Shown here in pieces: positions 12,491-15,666 of a stretch of 15,666 nucleotides of DNA. The DNA comes from JAUZRW01 sp034437755 (GTDB taxonomy: Bacteria; Chloroflexota; Anaerolineae; Aggregatilineales; Phototrophicaceae). The stretch's first letter is position 1, and the number at the start of each line of letters is the position of its first letter. A program made the translations under genes and the position numbers. Below the pieces are notes generated by a model. That model saw only the letters and a list, made by a program, of their open reading frames with translations. It was not told where the DNA came from and made no database searches. The stretch spans positions 1 through 15,666 of the forward strand of contig DAOTTV010000025.1 of assembly GCA_034437755.1 (NCBI GenBank), in the 5' to 3' direction.

Positions 12491-13389
12491 CAGAGACGAC
12501 GCACGCCCCCATTGCGCTGGTGACGCACCGCGCCGAACCCGATTTACACCTGAGCGATCGCCACTTGGTTGCGCCCTTGCAAGCGCAGGGGTATCGCGTG
12601 GCGGTCGTCGCGTGGGATGACCCGACCGTGCAATGGGACACTTACGATCTGGTCGTGATTCGCTCAACGTGGGATTATCACCGCCGCCATGCTGAATTTT
12701 TGCGCTGGTTGCAAGCTGTCGATCGCGTGACGACGCTCGTCAATCCCTTGCCACTCTTACGCTGGAACATGGACAAGATTTATCTGCGCGACTTGCAATC
12801 GGCAGGCGTGGCACTCTTACCGACGGTGTTTGTCGAGGCGCATCAGCCCGCCGACCTGAGCGACATTCTCGGGCAGGCAGGCTGGCAACAGGCGGTCGTC
12901 AAGCCGCTGATTAGCGCGGGGGGCGAAGATACGTGGCTCGTCACGCCGGAGACCGCCACCGCACGCCAACCCGCCTTCGACGCGCTGATTGCCCGTGATG
13001 GGGTCATGGTGCAACGCTTCGCCCCGCAGATCGCCCGGGGCGAAACCTCGCTGATATTCTTCGACGGTGCGTACAGTCATGCGCTGTTGAAAGTGCCAGC
13101 CGAGGGTCAGATACGGGTGCATGAGGCGTACGGCGGGCGCAACCGTGCTATCGACCTGAGCGCGACCGTCATCGCGCAGGGGCGCGCCATCTTGGCGCAC
13201 GTCCAGCGCCTGAGCGGACACCTGCCAAGCTATGCGCGTGTCGATGGGTTGGTGACGGACGATACGTTCACCCTGATGGAACTGGAGTGCGTCGAGCCGG
13301 AGTTATTCTTCCAGTACGCGCCTGCAGACGCGCCCGATCATTTCGTGCAAGCACTCGGACGCGCCTTGCAGGATGCGCGCACGTTCTAA
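12487..13389 (+). CDS. ATP-grasp family ligase (DcsG/RimK-like)
   Basis: 300-aa ATP-grasp protein. The opening IALVTHRAEP, VAVVAWDDPTVQW (38-50), DLVVIRSTWDY (54-64) and NMDKIYLRDLQSAGVALLPT (94-113) are typical of a family that includes DcsG, the ligase closing the ring of D-cycloserine. ATP-grasp landmarks follow: VVKP (137-140), SAGGEDTW, RGETSLIFFDG (184-194), RVDG (251-254) and LMELECVEPELFF (263-275) with the Mg-binding acids. The substrate cannot be told; no other dcs genes are near. It would join a carboxylate to an amine via an acyl phosphate. It overlaps manA by 4 bp, hinting at co-regulation. Its TAA shares bases with the convergent kinase stop. Confidence 0.88.
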   Translation: MTETTHAPIALVTHRAEPDLHLSDRHLVAPLQAQGYRVAVVAWDDPTVQWDTYDLVVIRSTWDYHRRHAEFLRWLQAVDRVTTLVNPLPLLRWNMDKIYLRDLQSAGVALLPTVFVEAHQPADLSDILGQAGWQQAVVKPLISAGGEDTWLVTPETATARQPAFDALIARDGVMVQRFAPQIARGETSLIFFDGAYSHALLKVPAEGQIRVHEAYGGRNRAIDLSATVIAQGRAILAHVQRLSGHLPSYARVDGLVTDDTFTLMELECVEPELFFQYAPADAPDHFVQALGRALQDARTF

Positions 13390-15002
13390 TTCGCCTCCTC
13401 GTCTAAGACGCGCACCGAATCGAGAATTTGCTGGAGTTCGGCAATGTGGGCATCGTCGGCGGCGACCCGATCAGCTGTGAACAGCTCGACCACGGCGAGG
13501 AAGTCGCCCTGTTCGATGAAGAACGCGTCAATCTGACCATTGCGCCCGTTGTCGGCATCAGTCACGCGGTAACTACGGCGGATCGTGCCATCGGGGGCTT
13601 CGGCGGCATCGATGAAGACATAATCCACCCGCCCGTCATAATAGCGGCGGCTATAGTCCAGCGCCGACGTGCGATCAGCACTGACCAGCGCCATCGCCAC
13701 CGTGACATCGCCGCTATCGCCCTGCTCCCAGACGTGATACAGGCGCGATGCGTCCGAGCGATCGTCATAGCGCAGGCTGACATTCGCCGGCAGGAGATCA
13801 GAAGGAATGCTAATTGAATAATTCTCATCGGTGATGCGCTCGGCTTGCGGGAAGGGTGTGGGCAATCCAGCGCTTGTGTCGGCGGGTTGCGTGCCTGGTT
13901 GCAGAGCAAAGCCGACTGCGATCACCAACACCAGCACCAGCACAACCGGCGCGATGAATAAGAGCGCTCGAGTATTGCCGGTCGTCGGCCTTGTCTCAGC
14001 AGGCGTAGCCGCCGCATCGCCGGCGTCGGTGGCAGGCATCATCGTCTTCCCACCGACGACCGTCCCGCCTTCATTCGTCACCGGTGCCGCGCCAATCAAG
14101 GTCGGGTTATCCGCGTCTGCTTTGGGACGTGCCGGTGACACCTTAGTATCGGCTCCGGCGATGGCATCAGCGAAGGCTTGCGCCATCTCGCCCACCGATG
14201 AATAGCGATCATCAGGGTTCTTAGCCGTCGCTTTCTCAATCACGCGCTCGATCGCATCCGGCACATTCTCGCGGAATTGCGAGAGCGGTGGCACCGGTTC
14301 GTTGATGTGCTTCAAGAGCAGGCTCAGCGGTGTCACTGCCTGGAAGGGTTCGCGTCCGGTGATGAGTTCAAACAGCACGATACCCAGCGCATAAATATCC
14401 GTGCGTGCGTCGATCGGCATCCCGTTCGCCTGCTCCGGCGACATATACGCCGGCGTGCCGACGATCGCACTGCCGGTCAGGTCACTGCCCATCACGCGCG
14501 CGATGCCAAAATCGGTGAGATAGGCGTTGCCGTATTCGTCAAGCATGATATTGCCCGGCTTCAAATCGCGATGGACGATGCCCTGCTGATGGGCGTAGTC
14601 GAGCGCGTCGGCAATCTGCGTGAAGGGCTTGACCAGATCGGCTACTTCGACCACGCCGCGCCGCACCATCTGCGCCATACTGCCCCCGCCGAGATAGCGC
14701 ATCGCGATGAAGGGCACGCCTTCATCCTCGCCATAATCGTAAATTGGCAAGATATGCGGATGCTCAAGCTGGCTGATCACTTCGACTTCGCGCTCGAAGC
14801 GTTCGAGAAAGCCGGGATCATGCAAGAAATGCGGCGGCAAAACTTTGACCGCGACCGTGCGCCCCATTGAGCGCTGGGTCGCGCTGTAGACCGTCGCCAT
14901 GCCACCGCGCCCGATCTCTTGAATGATCGTGTACTGCCCGATCACCGCGCCGATCAATCGGTCTTGTTGCTCGTTCGGCTCCTGTTGTTGCTCGTCGCTC
15001 AT
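13386..15002 (-). CDS. Receptor-type Ser/Thr protein kinase (PknB/Hanks family)
   Basis: 538-aa membrane kinase. The kinase domain (24-282) is complete and canonical: GRGGMATV (31-38), Lys53 in VAVKVL, alpha-C Glu in FEREVEV, HRDLKPGN (144-151), DFG (164-166), GTPAYMSPE (182-190) and DIYALG. A juxtamembrane stretch (about 285-345) is rich in Ala/Thr/Pro and holds two related segments, PTLIG and GTVVG, which look like possible phospho-Thr sites for FHA-type readers. One membrane helix spans 346-367, then a ~150-aa outer domain (391-538), mixed alpha/beta, opening with an YSISIP segment. No PASTA repeats. It differs from the other kinase in this window in having DFG and a shorter, unrelated outer part. 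GAGGG lies 7 nt before the ATG. The TAG stop overlaps the TAA of the convergent ATP-grasp gene. Confidence 0.95.
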   Translation of the reverse strand: MSDEQQQEPNEQQDRLIGAVIGQYTIIQEIGRGGMATVYSATQRSMGRTVAVKVLPPHFLHDPGFLERFEREVEVISQLEHPHILPIYDYGEDEGVPFIAMRYLGGGSMAQMVRRGVVEVADLVKPFTQIADALDYAHQQGIVHRDLKPGNIMLDEYGNAYLTDFGIARVMGSDLTGSAIVGTPAYMSPEQANGMPIDARTDIYALGIVLFELITGREPFQAVTPLSLLLKHINEPVPPLSQFRENVPDAIERVIEKATAKNPDDRYSSVGEMAQAFADAIAGADTKVSPARPKADADNPTLIGAAPVTNEGGTVVGGKTMMPATDAGDAAATPAETRPTTGNTRALLFIAPVVLVLVLVIAVGFALQPGTQPADTSAGLPTPFPQAERITDENYSISIPSDLLPANVSLRYDDRSDASRLYHVWEQGDSGDVTVAMALVSADRTSALDYSRRYYDGRVDYVFIDAAEAPDGTIRRSYRVTDADNGRNGQIDAFFIEQGDFLAVVELFTADRVAADDAHIAELQQILDSVRVLDEEAN

Positions 15003-15044
15003 GCCTCTGCCCTCGTTAAGCTGTGTTTGTCCGTTATTGTGTCA

Positions 15045-15073
15045 ACTATATGTCGGCTTGAGCGATGGTGCAA
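15045..15073 (-). promoter_or_regulatory. Promoter of the second kinase gene
   Basis: The minus strand has TTGCAC (15068-15073) and TATAGT (15045-15050, 5/6), 17 bp apart, 42 bp upstream of the start codon. A TTGACA is also present just downstream of the -10 without a matching -10 of its own. Confidence 0.4.
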
Positions 15074-15090
15074 GTTTGACTAGTGCCGAT

Positions 15091-15096
15091 TATAAT
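15091..15096 (+). promoter_or_regulatory. -10 box of the PPC-domain protein gene
   Basis: Perfect TATAAT 35 bp before the ATG at 15132. A -35 at 17 bp is not convincing. It lies in the 129-bp divergent region shared with the kinase promoter. Confidence 0.45.
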
Positions 15097-15131
15097 AGAG
15101 TGAGCCTTGCCCGCTAACGTCAGGATTGAAC

Positions 15132-15666
15132 ATGCGCCAGCGCTGGATCATCGTGTGGATCATCATCATGTGTACAAGCATCAACCACGCCCAGAGCGAG
15201 ATCATCCCGATCGACATCGAGACCGTCACCGGCGAGATCACAGCGGCGGACGCGATTCAACGCTATCGCTTCACGGCAGAGGCGACGCAGACCTACATCA
15301 TCACGATGGAAGCCACCGGCGGCGATCTTGATCCGCAGTTGTTCTTGCTGGATGCCGACGGGCAACCGATCGACGAGAACGACGACATCGACACTGCCAG
15401 CGGCAACCGTGACGCGCGCATCGTCTTCACGCCGGATGTCAGCGGGACGTACATCATCGACGCGACGCGCTTCTTACAGAGTACGGGGACGTATCGCCTG
15501 ACACTCGCGCTCGATGTCGACATCGAAACGGCTGATTTGCCCGATTTTGACGTGGCGTTCACCCAGATTCAGTATTTGTTGCCGGCACAGGGAACGATCA
15601 CCGCCGAAAACCCGATCCAGTATTTTGTGTTTCGTGGCACACAGGGCGAGCTTGTGCAGTTCACCG
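15132..15666 (+). CDS. Exported PPC-domain protein, 3' end outside the window
   Basis: Open frame of 178 codons running off the edge, so partial. AGGA stands 6 nt before the ATG. The N-terminus is a signal peptide: Met-Arg-Gln-Arg, a hydrophobic core WIIVWIIIMC, and a likely cut after NHA (about residue 20). Residues about 35-125 (ADAIQRYRFTAEATQTYIIT, the middle DPQLFLLDADG, and FTPDVSGTYIIDATR) form a pre-peptidase C-terminal (PPC) beta domain, often repeated in secreted proteins; a second copy seems to begin near residue 160 with NPIQYFVFRG. It may be an adhesive or substrate-binding extracellular protein; the rest of the chain is needed to know whether an enzyme is attached. Divergent from the kinase gene. 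Confidence 0.85.
   Translation, partial: MRQRWIIVWIIIMCTSINHAQSEIIPIDIETVTGEITAADAIQRYRFTAEATQTYIITMEATGGDLDPQLFLLDADGQPIDENDDIDTASGNRDARIVFTPDVSGTYIIDATRFLQSTGTYRLTLALDVDIETADLPDFDVAFTQIQYLLPAQGTITAENPIQYFVFRGTQGELVQFT

Noticed and set aside
14277..14870. 197-codon plus-strand frame opposite the second kinase
   Set aside because: Mirror of kinase codons with no recognisable features.

Overview
The window (15,666 bp) looks like chromosomal DNA of a Chloroflexota bacterium, most like an Anaerolineae-type lineage. This rests on protein style and not on a database match: two membrane-anchored Hanks-type Ser/Thr kinases, a seven-blade WD40 protein, a pentapeptide-repeat protein with a Trp-rich LPDG-like tail, a secreted PPC-domain protein and GC-rich coding DNA. 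The first ~1.1 kb is visibly more AT-rich and repeat-bearing than the rest.

Layout. (1) 1-1166: a repeat/hairpin element with 10-bp inverted ends, an AT-rich spacer, an unrecognised small gene on the minus strand (499-879), and the structured leader of rpsD. (2) 1167-1793: rpsD (ribosomal protein S4, zinc-free type), standing alone outside an alpha operon. (3) 1794-2184: a gene-free stretch rich in hairpins, including a good rho-independent terminator and a promoter. (4) 2185-4540, plus strand: a receptor-type Ser/Thr kinase with a DLG motif, then a small Nif11-domain protein with its own promoter. (5) 4616-9060, minus strand: pentapeptide-repeat protein, WD40 propeller and a ~914-residue protein whose N-terminal third resembles GAP1 (GTPase-associated protein 1). 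(6) 9158-11335, minus: a Zn/Cd-type P1B ATPase. (7) 11528-13389, plus: class I mannose-6-phosphate isomerase overlapping by 4 bp an ATP-grasp ligase of the DcsG-like type. (8) 13386-15002, minus: a second receptor-type Ser/Thr kinase with canonical motifs, tail-to-tail with the ATP-grasp gene. (9) 15132 to the end, plus: the start of an exported PPC-domain protein, cut by the window edge.

How the genes may work together. Housekeeping functions (S4, ManA, metal efflux) are interspersed with signalling and interaction genes. The least explained part is 2185-9060. There a transmembrane kinase and a Nif11 protein face a collinear pentapeptide / WD40 / GAP1-like cluster across a strong hairpin. 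No GTPase, nuclease or toxin partner is visible in the window, so a conflict-system or signalling role for that cluster is inference. Several promoters share an extended -10 core of the form GCTATA/GNT. The divergent ATPase/manA region carries a duplicated 9-mer that could be an operator.
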